Origin: Ideonella_A intermedia_A
Lineage (GTDB): Bacteria; Pseudomonadota; Gammaproteobacteria; Burkholderiales; Burkholderiaceae_C
Assembly: GCA_943370175.1 (NCBI GenBank)
Contig: CALRPU020000023.1
Span: 28,153-92,152 of the forward strand
DNA length: 64,000 bases
Direction: 5' to 3'
This document shows, in pieces, positions 32,313 to 41,150 of this stretch. The notes under the pieces were generated by a model. That model was not told where the DNA came from. It worked only from the letters and a program-made list of their open reading frames with translations, and ran no database searches. The translations under genes and the position numbers were made by a program. Numbering within the stretch: the first letter of the stretch is position 1; each line of letters opens with the position of its first letter.

Positions 32313-33310
32313 TTGGTCGCGGCCTCCCACACCACGTGGCTGTAGCCGGCCTTGCCCGGGTCCTTCTTGATCACCGGCGAGCTGCCCCCGGTCAACAGCA
32401 CCTTCACCGTGCGCTCGTAGGCGGCCGGGTCCAGGTAGCCCATCTTCGGCCCGTTGGCGTTGCCGATGAGCTTGGCCACGTTGTCCATCTGGCGCTTTTG
32501 CACGGCCAGGGTGGCGCTGCCGCTGGGGTCGGCGGCGACCACGATCTTGGCGGCCTCCTCGGGGTTCTTGACGGCGTCGTTCCAGCCCTTGAACGTGGCT
32601 TTCAGGAACTTGGCCATGCGCGCCACGAAGGCCTTGTCCTTGAGCTTGCTGTCCAGGACGTACAGGCCGTCTTCCAGCGAGGCCACCCCTTCCTTCTCGT
32701 AGAAGAAGGTCACCAGCTCGCTCTCCTTGACGCCGGCGTCCACCACCTGCCAATACTCGTTATAGATCATGGTCGAGATGCACGCGGCCTGGTTCTGCAG
32801 CAGCGGGTCGACGTTGAAGCCCTGCTTGAGCACCTTGACGTCGGTGTCGGACTTCAAACCCAGCTTGGCCATCCAGTTCAGGAACGGGTACTCATTGCCA
32901 CCGAACCACACGCCCAGCGTCTTGCCCTTGAAGTCCTTGGGGCTAGCGACGCCGCTGCTTTTCTTGCAGGTCAGCATCAGGCCGGATTTGTCGAACACCT
33001 GGGCGATGTTGACCAGCGGCACACCGGCCTCGCGGGCGGCCAGCGCGTCGGGCATCCAGTTGACGATGACGTCGGCCTGGTTGCCGGCCAGCACCTGCAC
33101 CGGCGAGACGTCGGGGCCGCCGGGCTTGATGGTGACGTCCAGGCCTTCGGCCTTGTAGTAGCCCTTGGCCTGGGCCACGTAATAGCCGGCGAACTGGGCT
33201 TGCGGCACCCACTTCATCTGCACCGTGACCTTGTCGGCCGCCTGCGCCACCACACCGGCACACAGCAGCACGGCGGCCACGGCCGCCTTGGTGAACATCG
33301 AAGGACTCAT
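32309..33310 (-). CDS. ABC transporter substrate-binding protein, NMT1/THI5-like
   Basis: A 333-residue periplasmic protein with a signal peptide (MSPSMFTKAAVAAVLLCAGVVAQA). It shows the NMT1/THI5 pattern: VTVQMKWVPQAQFAGYYVAQAKGYYKAEGLDVTIKPGG at the start, VLAGNQADVIVNWMPDALAAREAG and LGVWFGGNEYPFLNWMAKLG. Relatives bind hydroxymethylpyrimidine, riboflavin or alkanesulfonates. The RutR-type regulation implies a pyrimidine or its dihydro/ureido derivative here, which is an inference. ATG 33310 has a GGGAG ribosome binding site. It belongs to the operon ATPase-permease-permease-binding protein-tetR. Confidence 0.9.
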   Translation of the reverse strand: MSPSMFTKAAVAAVLLCAGVVAQAADKVTVQMKWVPQAQFAGYYVAQAKGYYKAEGLDVTIKPGGPDVSPVQVLAGNQADVIVNWMPDALAAREAGVPLVNIAQVFDKSGLMLTCKKSSGVASPKDFKGKTLGVWFGGNEYPFLNWMAKLGLKSDTDVKVLKQGFNVDPLLQNQAACISTMIYNEYWQVVDAGVKESELVTFFYEKEGVASLEDGLYVLDSKLKDKAFVARMAKFLKATFKGWNDAVKNPEEAAKIVVAADPSGSATLAVQKRQMDNVAKLIGNANGPKMGYLDPAAYERTVKVLLTGGSSPVIKKDPGKAGYSHVVWEAATK

Positions 33311-33356
33311 CGCGAACTCCCAGGTTGAAGACAAAACCACCCCACCGCAGCGGGAC

Positions 33357-34370
33357 TCAGGACACCGATCGCACCGACGGGTGCCAGAAGGCGACCCGCC
33401 GTTCCAGTTGCACGAGCAAGGCATAGGCCACCGACCCGGTCACCGAGGCCACCACGATGGCGCCCCACACCAGGGCCATGTTCATGCGCGCGGCCTCGGT
33501 GCTGATGCGAAAGCCCAGGCCCACCGTCGGCGAGCCGAAAAATTCCGCCACGATCGCGCCGATCAAGGCCAGCGTGGCGTTGACCTTCATCGCGCCAACG
33601 ATGAAAGGCATGGCCGCCGGCAGCCGCAACATCCACAAGGTGCGCCCGTAGCCGGCGGCGTAGCTGTGCATCAGCTCGCGCTCGAGCCGCCCGGCCGAGG
33701 CCAGGCCCGCCAAGGTGCTGACCAGCATCGGAAAGAAGGTCATCAGCACAACGACCGCCGCCTTGCTGGGCCACTCGAAGCCGAACCACATCACCGCGAT
33801 GGGGGCGACCGCCACGAGCGGCACGGTGCTGGTCAGCGAGGCCACCGGCAGCAACCCGCGCTGCAGAAAGGGCGCGCGGTCGATCGCCACCGCCACCGCG
33901 AAGCCGAGCGCGCAGCCCAGCACCCAGCCGACCAGCACGGCCTTCAGCACGGTCTGCGCGAAATCTCCCGCCAGCACGTCCCAGCGCTCGGCCATGGACT
34001 GAGCGATGGCCAGCGGCGCCGGCAACAGCACCCGCGGCACCTCGTACCAGGTGACCCCCACCTGCCAGAAGTAGAGCACCCACAGCCCGAACAGCGCTGC
34101 GGCGGCGCCCGACCACGCGGGCGGGCCGTCCCAGGCGGCCACGCGTTGCACGCTCCAACCGGCCATTCCGAGCAGCGCGAACAACAGCAGCGTGGGCCAG
34201 AACGCGCGCACCGGGTCGGTCGACCCATCCGCCCCGGTTGCGGGCGGCAGGCCCCACACCACCCAGGCCACCACGGCAGCCAGGGCAAAGGCGACGCCCA
34301 GCACCGCGGCGGTGGCCCGCCACGCCGGGGCGGGCTGCGCGAGGCCCGCGGCCGTCACGTCGGCCTCCAT
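33357..34370 (-). CDS. ABC transporter permease (second)
   Basis: A 337-residue BPD-type permease. An N-terminal extension with two or three extra hydrophobic helices (RATAAVLGVAFALAAVVAWVVWG and WPTLLLFALLGMAG) precedes the usual core. The EAA-loop region reads ELMHSYAAGYGRTLWMLRLPAAMPFIVGAMKVN, followed by LIGAIVAEFFGSPTVGLGF. It pairs with the permease encoded at 34355-35266; the two genes overlap by 16 bases. The sequence relation to SsuC/TauC-type permeases matches the NMT1/THI5-like binding protein. Confidence 0.88.
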   Translation of the reverse strand: MEADVTAAGLAQPAPAWRATAAVLGVAFALAAVVAWVVWGLPPATGADGSTDPVRAFWPTLLLFALLGMAGWSVQRVAAWDGPPAWSGAAAALFGLWVLYFWQVGVTWYEVPRVLLPAPLAIAQSMAERWDVLAGDFAQTVLKAVLVGWVLGCALGFAVAVAIDRAPFLQRGLLPVASLTSTVPLVAVAPIAVMWFGFEWPSKAAVVVLMTFFPMLVSTLAGLASAGRLERELMHSYAAGYGRTLWMLRLPAAMPFIVGAMKVNATLALIGAIVAEFFGSPTVGLGFRISTEAARMNMALVWGAIVVASVTGSVAYALLVQLERRVAFWHPSVRSVS

Positions 34371-35266
34371 CGCGCCATCAGCAGCCGCTCCACCACCGAC
34401 ACGGCGCCCGTCAACACCAGCCCCAGCACGGCCGACATCACCAGCGCCGACCAGATGCCCACGGTGTTGCCGTAGTACGACCCCGTGAGCAGCCGCGCGC
34501 CCAGACCGGACTGCGCGCCGGTGGGCAGCTCGGCCACCATCGCGCCGACCAGCCCGGCGGCCATCGCCACACGCAGCGCCGGGAAGGCGAAGGGCAAGGC
34601 GGCCGGCAAGCGCAGCAGCCAAAAGGCCTGGGCCCGGCTGGCCGCGTAGGTGTGCAGCAGTTCGGTTTCAAGGCGCTGCGGCGATCGCAGCCCCTGCACC
34701 ATCGCCACCGTCACCGGAAAGAAGCACAAGTACATCGCGATGGCCGCCTTGGGCGCCACGCCCGACAGGCCGAAGCTGCCCAGGATCACCAACACGATGG
34801 GCGCAATGGCCAGCACCGGCACCGTCTGCGAGGCCACGATCCACGGCAGCAGCGCGCGGTCCAGCGTGCGCGAGTGCACGATAGCCGCGGCCAGCACCAC
34901 GCCCAGCACCGTGCCCAAGGCAAACCCCACCAGCGTCGACTGCGCCGTGACGGCGGCGTGCAGCAGCAGGTTGCGTGGCGAGTCCAAAGGCCAGTCGGCG
35001 ATGCTGCCCCACAAGTCGCGGGCGACCTGGTGCGGGGACGGCAGCACCGGGCGCTGCATGTCCAGCGTGGTGGCGATGAGCGCCGCCGGGGTGTAGGCCC
35101 CCTTCGGCGCGAGCACGCGCTCGATGGCGCCCTGGGCGTTCAATCCCACGCACAGCGCATACCAGGCCAGCAGCGCCACCGTCAGCACCACCGCCACGGG
35201 CAGCACGCGGTCGACCCACCGGTCGGCGGTGCGGCCGGGCACGCGGGGTCGTGTGCCAACGGTCAT
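34355..35266 (-). CDS. ABC transporter permease (first)
   Basis: A 303-residue BPD-type permease with about six TM helices (first VLPVAVVLTVALLAWYALCVG). The EAA loop is ELLHTYAASRAQAFWLLRLPAALPFAFPALRVA, followed by LVGAMVAELPTGAQSGLGARLLTGSYYG. ATG 35266 is 4 bases after the ATPase stop. A longer frame to 35305 overlaps the ATPase gene and is unlikely. The two different permeases probably form a heterodimeric channel. Confidence 0.88.
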   Translation of the reverse strand: MTVGTRPRVPGRTADRWVDRVLPVAVVLTVALLAWYALCVGLNAQGAIERVLAPKGAYTPAALIATTLDMQRPVLPSPHQVARDLWGSIADWPLDSPRNLLLHAAVTAQSTLVGFALGTVLGVVLAAAIVHSRTLDRALLPWIVASQTVPVLAIAPIVLVILGSFGLSGVAPKAAIAMYLCFFPVTVAMVQGLRSPQRLETELLHTYAASRAQAFWLLRLPAALPFAFPALRVAMAAGLVGAMVAELPTGAQSGLGARLLTGSYYGNTVGIWSALVMSAVLGLVLTGAVSVVERLLMARWRPT

Positions 35267-35270
35267 GGAG

Positions 35271-36158
35271 TCAGTGGCCCGACCCGCGGCCAGGCGCCGG
35301 CCCATGGCCGTGGCCCGCCGCCAGCCCCAGGCGCACCTCGTGAGCCAGGGCCATGAACTCGGGCGTCTCGCGCAGGCCCAGGTGGCGCTCGTCGGGCAGC
35401 GTCGAGTCGATGACCTTCAGGATGCGCCCGGGCCGCGGCGACATCACGACGATGCGGGTCGACAAGTACACCGCCTCGGCGATCGAATGAGTGACGAAAA
35501 GCACCGTGCGCCGCTCGCGCCGCCACAGCTGCTGCAGCTGCTCGTTCAGGCCGTCGCGGGTGATCTCGTCGAGCGCGCCGAAGGGCTCGTCCATCATCAG
35601 CAGCTGCGGCTCGAAGCCCAGCGCGCGGGCAATCGACACCCGTTGCTGCATGCCGCCGGACAGTTGCCAGGGGTACTTGCGCTCGAAGCCTTGCAGGCCC
35701 ACCCGAGCCAGTTGCTCGCGGGCCACCGCTTCGCAGTCGGCGCGGCGGCGGCCCTGGATCTGCAGCGGCAGCATCACATTGGCCAGCACGGTGCGCCACG
35801 GAAACAAGGCGGGCGCCTGAAACACATAGCCGTAGGCCCGCGCCAGCCGGGCCTCGTGGGGCGTCATGCCGTTGACCCGCACCTCGCCCGATGTCAGCGC
35901 CTCGATGTCGGCCACCACCCGCAGCAGCGTGGTCTTGCCGCAGCCGGACGGCCCGATCAGCGACACGAACTCACCCGGTTGCACGCTCAGGTCGACCGCG
36001 CTGAGCGCGTGCACCGGCGCGTCGGCGGACGCATAAACCAGGCTGGCCGCCCGGACTTCCACCCCGAGGCGCGGTGCCTGCTGCGGCGCCGGGCGCGACC
36101 CGGCCGGCAGGCTCAGGGCATCGGGGACGGTGGGGACCGCTGAAGAGGCGTCAGGCAT
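35271..36158 (-). CDS. ABC transporter ATPase, SsuB/TauB/ThiZ type
   Basis: A 295-residue ATPase. Walker A is GPSGCGKTT (about residues 69-77), the Q-loop region YVFQAPALFPWRTVLANVMLPL, the signature LSGGMQQRVSIARAL, Walker B LLMMDEPFGALDEITR, and the H-loop VTHSIAEAVYLSTRIVVMSPRPGRI. It is typical of nitrate/sulfonate/pyrimidine-precursor importers. It is the first gene of the transporter operon. A RutR-like box lies 31 bases upstream of its ATG. The His/Gly-rich C-terminus (GHGHGPAPGRGSGH) is unremarkable. Confidence 0.9.
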   Translation of the reverse strand: MPDASSAVPTVPDALSLPAGSRPAPQQAPRLGVEVRAASLVYASADAPVHALSAVDLSVQPGEFVSLIGPSGCGKTTLLRVVADIEALTSGEVRVNGMTPHEARLARAYGYVFQAPALFPWRTVLANVMLPLQIQGRRRADCEAVAREQLARVGLQGFERKYPWQLSGGMQQRVSIARALGFEPQLLMMDEPFGALDEITRDGLNEQLQQLWRRERRTVLFVTHSIAEAVYLSTRIVVMSPRPGRILKVIDSTLPDERHLGLRETPEFMALAHEVRLGLAAGHGHGPAPGRGSGH

Positions 36159-36185
36159 TGAGGCGGTGCGCGGAGGGGTCCGCGG

Positions 36186-36214
36186 AACCTAACCGAATGG
36201 TCAGGTTTTGCCAA
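36186..36214 (-). promoter_or_regulatory. Promoter and RutR-like operator of the ABC operon
   Basis: On the minus strand, TTGGCA (36214-36209) and TAGGTT (36191-36186) form a -35/-10 pair with a 17-base spacer. The palindrome CTGACCATTCGGTTAG (36204-36189) covers the spacer and overlaps the -10. It differs from the preT operator (23797-23812) at one base, and the preceding AAAAC is also shared. Repression by the TetR protein encoded at the end of this operon is the natural reading. Confidence 0.75.
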
Positions 36215-36275
36215 TGCCGGAAAGCGAGTTCTGTGCCATGGGCCCCGCGCCAAACCGGTGCGGGGCCGTGGTCGG

Positions 36276-38624
36276 TCAGGCGGCCTTGGGCGCGGCCGCG
36301 GCGGCCTGTTCCGCGCCCGCGTCGGCCACCGCCAACGCGGTCATGTTGACCACCCGCCGCGTGGTCGCCGACGGCGTCAGGATGTGCACCGGCCGCGCCG
36401 CGCCCAGCAGCACCGGGCCGATGGTCACGCCCTGCCCGCCCGTCATCTTCAGCACGTTGAACAAGATGTTGGCGGCGTCCAGGTTGGGCAACAGCAGCAA
36501 GTTGGCTTCGCCCTTCAGGCCGCTGCTGGGCAGGAAGCTGCGGCGGATGTCCTCGGACAGCGCGGCGTCGCCGTGCAGCTCGCCCTCGCACTCGACGTCG
36601 GGTTCCATCCGCTTGAACAGATCGGTCGCCATCCGCATGCGCCTGGCCGACGGCCGCGACGAGGAGCCGAACACCGAGTGCGACACAAAGGCCACCTTCG
36701 GCGTGATGCCGAAGCGGCGCAGCTCGTCGGCGGCCATGCGGCCGATCTCGGCCAGCAGCTGGGCACTGGGCTCGTCGTTGACGAAGGTGTCGGCGATGAA
36801 CAGCGTGCGGTTTTCCAGCAACAGCGCGTTCATCGTGGCGAACTCGCTGACGCCGGGCTTCAGGCCGATCACCGAACGCACGTGGTCCAGGTGCGCGTCA
36901 AAGCGGCCCACCAGGCCGCACAGCATGGCGTCGGCGTCGCCTCGGTGCAGCATCAGGCTGCCAATCAAGGTGTTGGACCGCCGCACTGCCACCTTGGCGG
37001 TCTCGGGCGACACGCCCTCGCGGCCCATCAGCGCGTGGTAGTCCTCCCAATAGGCGCGAAAGCGCGGGTCGTCCTCGGGGTTGACCACATCGACGTTGTC
37101 ACCCAACTTGATGCGCAGGCCGGCGCGCGCGATGCGCGCCTCGATCACCGCCGGACGGCCGATCAGCGTGGGGCGGGCCAGGCCTTCGTCCAGCACCACC
37201 TGCACGGCGCGCAACGTGCGCTCGTCCTCGCCTTCGGCGTAGGCCACGCGGCCCACCTGCCGCGCCACCGCCGCCTTGGCCGCGGTGAACACCGGCTGCA
37301 TCACCATGCCGGTCTGGAACACGAAACGGCTGAGGGATTGGCGGTAGGCCTCGAGGTCGGCGATGGGCCGGGTGGCCACGCCCGACTCGGCCGCCGCCTT
37401 GGCCACCGCCGGCGCGATGCGCAGGATCAGCCGCGAATCGAAGGGCTTGGGAATCAGGTAGTCGGGGCCGAAGCTGAGCTCCTGGCCCGCGTAGGCCGCG
37501 GCCACTTCGTCGCTGATCTCGGCCTTGGCGAGGGCGGCGATCTCCCGCACGCAGGCCAGCTTCATCTCCTCGGTGATGCGGGTGGCGCCGCAGTCCAGCG
37601 CGCCGCGGAAGATGTACGGGAAGCACAGGACGTTGTTGACCTGGTTCGGGTAGTCGCTGCGGCCGGTGGCGATGATGCAATCGGGCTTGGCCTGCTTGGC
37701 CAGCTCGGGGCGGATCTCGGGCTCGGGGTTGGCCAGCGCCATGATCACCGGCTTGTCGGCCATCGAGGCCACCATCTCGGGCGTCAGCACACCCGCGGCC
37801 GAGCAGCCCAGGAACACGTCGGCGCCGCGGATGGCGTCGGCCAGCGTGCGGTGCGGCGTCTTCTGGCAGTAGGCCTGCTTGCTCTCGTCGAGCTTGCCCG
37901 CGAGGGCGTCCTGGCGCTCGCTTTGAATGACCCCGCGCGAGTCAATCACGAAGATGTTCTCGCGGCGCAGGCCCAGGCTGACCATGATGTCCAGGCAGGC
38001 GATGGCGGCCGCGCCCGCGCCCGAGGCCACCAGCGTGACCTGGTCGATGCGCTTGCCCACAAGCTCCAGCCCGTTGAGCAGCGCCGATCCGGTGATGATG
38101 GCCGTGCCATGCTGGTCGTCGTGGAAGACCGGGATCTTCAAGCGCGCCTTCAGCGCGCGCTCGATCTGGAAGCACTCGGGCGCCTTGATGTCCTCGAGGT
38201 TGATGCCGCCCAGCGTGGGCTCGAGCGCGGCGATGATCTCGATCAGCTTCTCGGGGTCCTTCTCGGCCAGTTCGATGTCGAAGACGTCGATGCCGGCGAA
38301 CTTCTTGAACAGGCAGCCCTTGCCTTCCATCACCGGTTTGCCGGCCAGCGGGCCGATGTCGCCCAGGCCCAGCACCGCGGTGCCGTTGGTGACCACGCCC
38401 ACCAGATTGCCGCGGCTGGTGTATTCGGCCGCCAGGCTCGGGTCTTCTTCGATGGCCAGGCAGGCATAGGCCACGCCGGGTGAATAGGCGAGCGACAGGT
38501 CGCGCTGGTTGGACAGCGGCTTGGTCGGGCTGATGGCGATCTTGCCGCGGGTCGGCGCGCGGTGGTATTCCAGCGCGGCGTCGCGCAGGGCTTGTTCGGC
38601 CGGGGAAAGGGAAGAAGTCGACAT
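36276..38624 (-). CDS. maeB: NADP-dependent malic enzyme MaeB
   Basis: A 782-residue fusion. The N-terminal half is a malic enzyme (oxidative decarboxylation of malate to pyruvate) with SLAYSPGVAYACLAI, LGDIGPLAGKPVMEGK, the metal/catalytic region PVFHDDQHGTAIITGSALLN and the NAD(P) site LVASGAGAAAIACLDIMVSLG. The C-terminal half (from about residue 430) resembles phosphate acetyltransferase, e.g. RVAYAEGEDERTLRAVQVVLDEG and KVAFVSHSVFGSSSRPSARRMR. It is usually regulatory, responding to acetyl-CoA, rather than catalytic. ATG 38624 is followed by MSTSSLSPAEQALRDAALEYHR, typical of the family. Monocistronic. Confidence 0.95.
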   Translation of the reverse strand: MSTSSLSPAEQALRDAALEYHRAPTRGKIAISPTKPLSNQRDLSLAYSPGVAYACLAIEEDPSLAAEYTSRGNLVGVVTNGTAVLGLGDIGPLAGKPVMEGKGCLFKKFAGIDVFDIELAEKDPEKLIEIIAALEPTLGGINLEDIKAPECFQIERALKARLKIPVFHDDQHGTAIITGSALLNGLELVGKRIDQVTLVASGAGAAAIACLDIMVSLGLRRENIFVIDSRGVIQSERQDALAGKLDESKQAYCQKTPHRTLADAIRGADVFLGCSAAGVLTPEMVASMADKPVIMALANPEPEIRPELAKQAKPDCIIATGRSDYPNQVNNVLCFPYIFRGALDCGATRITEEMKLACVREIAALAKAEISDEVAAAYAGQELSFGPDYLIPKPFDSRLILRIAPAVAKAAAESGVATRPIADLEAYRQSLSRFVFQTGMVMQPVFTAAKAAVARQVGRVAYAEGEDERTLRAVQVVLDEGLARPTLIGRPAVIEARIARAGLRIKLGDNVDVVNPEDDPRFRAYWEDYHALMGREGVSPETAKVAVRRSNTLIGSLMLHRGDADAMLCGLVGRFDAHLDHVRSVIGLKPGVSEFATMNALLLENRTLFIADTFVNDEPSAQLLAEIGRMAADELRRFGITPKVAFVSHSVFGSSSRPSARRMRMATDLFKRMEPDVECEGELHGDAALSEDIRRSFLPSSGLKGEANLLLLPNLDAANILFNVLKMTGGQGVTIGPVLLGAARPVHILTPSATTRRVVNMTALAVADAGAEQAAAAAPKAA

Positions 38625-38778
38625 GGCGGTCACTGCGACGAAAGGGAAAACAATGCTACGCGCGACCCCGGGAAGCCCGTCCACGGGGAAGCCCCACATC
38701 GCGTCGGCCCATCGCGGGGCCGCGCAGCGGCAAGACTCGGCGCAGCGAGCCTCCCCAAGCCGCGCCAGCGCCACCGCC

Positions 38779-38797
38779 CCAGGCCCTGCGGGCCTGG
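38779..38797 (-). terminator. Hairpin downstream of recCBD
   Basis: A perfect 8-bp stem (CCAGGCCC 38779-38786, GGGCCTGG 38790-38797) with a 3-base loop lies 35 bases past the recD stop. There is no T tract. Confidence 0.5.
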
Positions 38798-38831
38798 CTG
38801 ATGCACGGGCAGGCGCTGACGCGGTGAGCGC

Positions 38832-41150
38832 TCAGCGCAGCAAACCGCTGCTGCGCACGACTTGCCGCAGCACGGCGGCGTCCAGCACGCCGTGGCCCGG
38901 TGACGACAGGGCCAGCACGAAGCGGTGGCGGGCGCGGGTGATGCCCGTGTAGACCAGCTCGCGCGTGAGCACCGGGCTCAGGCGCTCGGGCAGCACCAGC
39001 ACCACTTGCCCGAACTCGGAGCCTTGCGACTTGTGCACCGTCATCGCAAAGGCCGTCTCCACCGACGACAGGCGGCTCGGCAGCACCCAGCGCACCCCGC
39101 CCGAACCGTCGCCCAGGGGGAAGGCCACGCGCAGCCGGCCCGCGTCCGGGACAGAACGCGGTGGGCGCGCTCGGGGCACGTCAGCGTCGGCGGTGGGTGC
39201 GGCATCGGCATTGGCGTCCGGGTCGCCATCCGGCAGCGCCAGCGTGATGCCCACATCGCCATTCATCAGGCCCAGGCGGTGGTCGTTGCGGGTCACCATC
39301 ACCGGGCGACCGGCGTACCAGCCGGCGTCGGCCGAGACCAGGCCTTCCGCACGGAGCAGTTGGGCGATGCGCTGGTTCATGCCGTCCACACCGAAGGGGC
39401 CATGCCGCAGCGCGCACAGCACCTGAATACGGGACAAGGCCTTCAACACGCCGGCGGCCCAGGCGTCGAGCTCAGGCTGCGGCGCGCCAGCCGGTGGCCG
39501 GTGGCGGTGCATGTCGCGCCAGGTGTCGCGCAGGCCGACGGCGGGGGGCAGGTCGGTGAACAGGTCGGCGCCGAAGGCGTCGGGCGCGCCGTCCAGCACC
39601 AAGGCGGGCAAGGACGCGGCGCTGCGGTCCAGGCGCACCACGGCCAGGTCCGCCAGACCCGCGTGAACGAGCTTGCGCGCCCGGGCGGCGTCGCCCGCGT
39701 TGACCGCGGCGGCCAGCTGCCCGATGCCGCTGCCCGCGCTGAACCGGTGGCTGTGCCGCAGCGTGACGACGGCCTGGTCGAGCGGCCGCCCGGCCGGGTC
39801 GACCCAGGTGTCGTCGATCACCTGGCCGGTGCGCTCGCGCACCCAGTCGCGGGTGGCGGGCGTGAAATGGCCGGCGTCCGCGCGCGCGCACAGCTCGCCC
39901 AGCACCGCGCCGGCCTCGACCGAGGCCAACTGGTCCTTGTCGCCCAGCAGCACCAGCCGCGCCGATGCTGGCAGCGCGGCCAGCACGGTGGCCATCATCT
40001 CCAGATCAACCATCGAGGCCTCGTCGATGACCAGCACGTCCAGCGGCAGAGGTTGGCCTGGGCCATGGCGGAAGTGGCGCGTGCCGGGGCGGCTGCCCAG
40101 CAAGCGGTGCAGCGTGGTCACCGTGGTGGGAATGGCGTCGCGCACCGCATCGCCCAGCGGCAGGCCGTCCAGCGGCAGGCTGCCGACGGCGCCAGCGATC
40201 GACTCGTTCAGGCGCGCTGCGGCCTTGCCGGTGGGGGCAGCCAGGCGGATGCGCAGCCGCGGCAGGGGCGCTGGGGCGCGCGCCATGGGCGGCGACGCCT
40301 CGGCCGGGTCGGGCGCGTCCGCACCACTCAGGCGCAGGAACTGCAGCACGGCGAGCAGGCGCACCACGGTGGTCGTCTTGCCGGTGCCCGGCCCCCCGGT
40401 GACGATGCTCAGGCGGTGCCGGGTGGCCAGCGCGCAGGCCACCTGCTGCCAGTCGGTCGCCATGGCAGGCGCGGTGGTCGGCCGGGGGAACAACACCGAC
40501 AAGGCGGTGCCCAGGGCCCGGTCCCGCCGCGCCAGCGCCGCGTCAGGGGCGCCGACCGGCGGCGCGCCGAGCGCCAAGCGCGCGTCCATGGCGTGGCGCA
40601 CCGATTGTTCGTACTGCCAATAGCGCCGCAGGTACAAGCGCGGGCCGTCGCGCACCAGCGGCGTGTTGCCCTCCCCTGGGCCCACCAGCAGGGGGTGCAC
40701 CAGCGCCGCTTGCCAGCGCGAAAGGCTCAGGCCGTCGAGCCATCGGGTGGGCGTCAGCGGGGCGGGCGAGGCAGCGCTGCCCAACTCGGGCGCACGCGCG
40801 GCCTGTCGCGCCTCGACCGGGGGCGGCGCATCTGGGGGCGGCAGGGCCAGCGCGGCCTCGGCGTCCAGCAAGGTGGCCGCCAACGACAGGCACGCGTGGC
40901 CGCGGCCGAGCTGGTGGCTGGCCAGGGCCGCCGTGAGGATCAACAAGGGCGCCGCGTCCGGGGCCTCGCGCGACAGGAAGGCGGCGAAGCACCGGTCCAG
41001 CGCGCGCAGCCAGCCTTGCTGCACCCAGGTGTCCAGGCGCGACAGCACGGTGGCGTGGTCCAGCCCGGACCAGGCGTCGGCGGCGGCCGGCAACGCAGCG
41101 CCTGCCGGCGCCTCCGGCGGGGCCTCGGTGGGCCGCGGGTCGTGGCTCAT
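38832..41150 (-). CDS. recD: RecBCD exodeoxyribonuclease V alpha subunit
   Basis: A 772-residue SF1B helicase, the 5'-3' motor of RecBCD. Walker A is GGPGTGKTTT (about residues 252-261), followed by RIRLAAPTGKAAARLNESI, motif II VLVIDEASMVDLEMM, LVLLGDKDQLASVEAGAVLGEL, and the C-terminal helicase motifs FAMTVHKSQGSEFGQVVLVLP and ELVYTGITRARHRFVLA. Longer than E. coli RecD mainly through Ala/Pro-rich linkers. ATG 41150 overlaps the recB stop by 4 bases. The much longer open frame beyond it is antisense shadow of recB. Confidence 0.94.
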   Translation of the reverse strand: MSHDPRPTEAPPEAPAGAALPAAADAWSGLDHATVLSRLDTWVQQGWLRALDRCFAAFLSREAPDAAPLLILTAALASHQLGRGHACLSLAATLLDAEAALALPPPDAPPPVEARQAARAPELGSAASPAPLTPTRWLDGLSLSRWQAALVHPLLVGPGEGNTPLVRDGPRLYLRRYWQYEQSVRHAMDARLALGAPPVGAPDAALARRDRALGTALSVLFPRPTTAPAMATDWQQVACALATRHRLSIVTGGPGTGKTTTVVRLLAVLQFLRLSGADAPDPAEASPPMARAPAPLPRLRIRLAAPTGKAAARLNESIAGAVGSLPLDGLPLGDAVRDAIPTTVTTLHRLLGSRPGTRHFRHGPGQPLPLDVLVIDEASMVDLEMMATVLAALPASARLVLLGDKDQLASVEAGAVLGELCARADAGHFTPATRDWVRERTGQVIDDTWVDPAGRPLDQAVVTLRHSHRFSAGSGIGQLAAAVNAGDAARARKLVHAGLADLAVVRLDRSAASLPALVLDGAPDAFGADLFTDLPPAVGLRDTWRDMHRHRPPAGAPQPELDAWAAGVLKALSRIQVLCALRHGPFGVDGMNQRIAQLLRAEGLVSADAGWYAGRPVMVTRNDHRLGLMNGDVGITLALPDGDPDANADAAPTADADVPRARPPRSVPDAGRLRVAFPLGDGSGGVRWVLPSRLSSVETAFAMTVHKSQGSEFGQVVLVLPERLSPVLTRELVYTGITRARHRFVLALSSPGHGVLDAAVLRQVVRSSGLLR

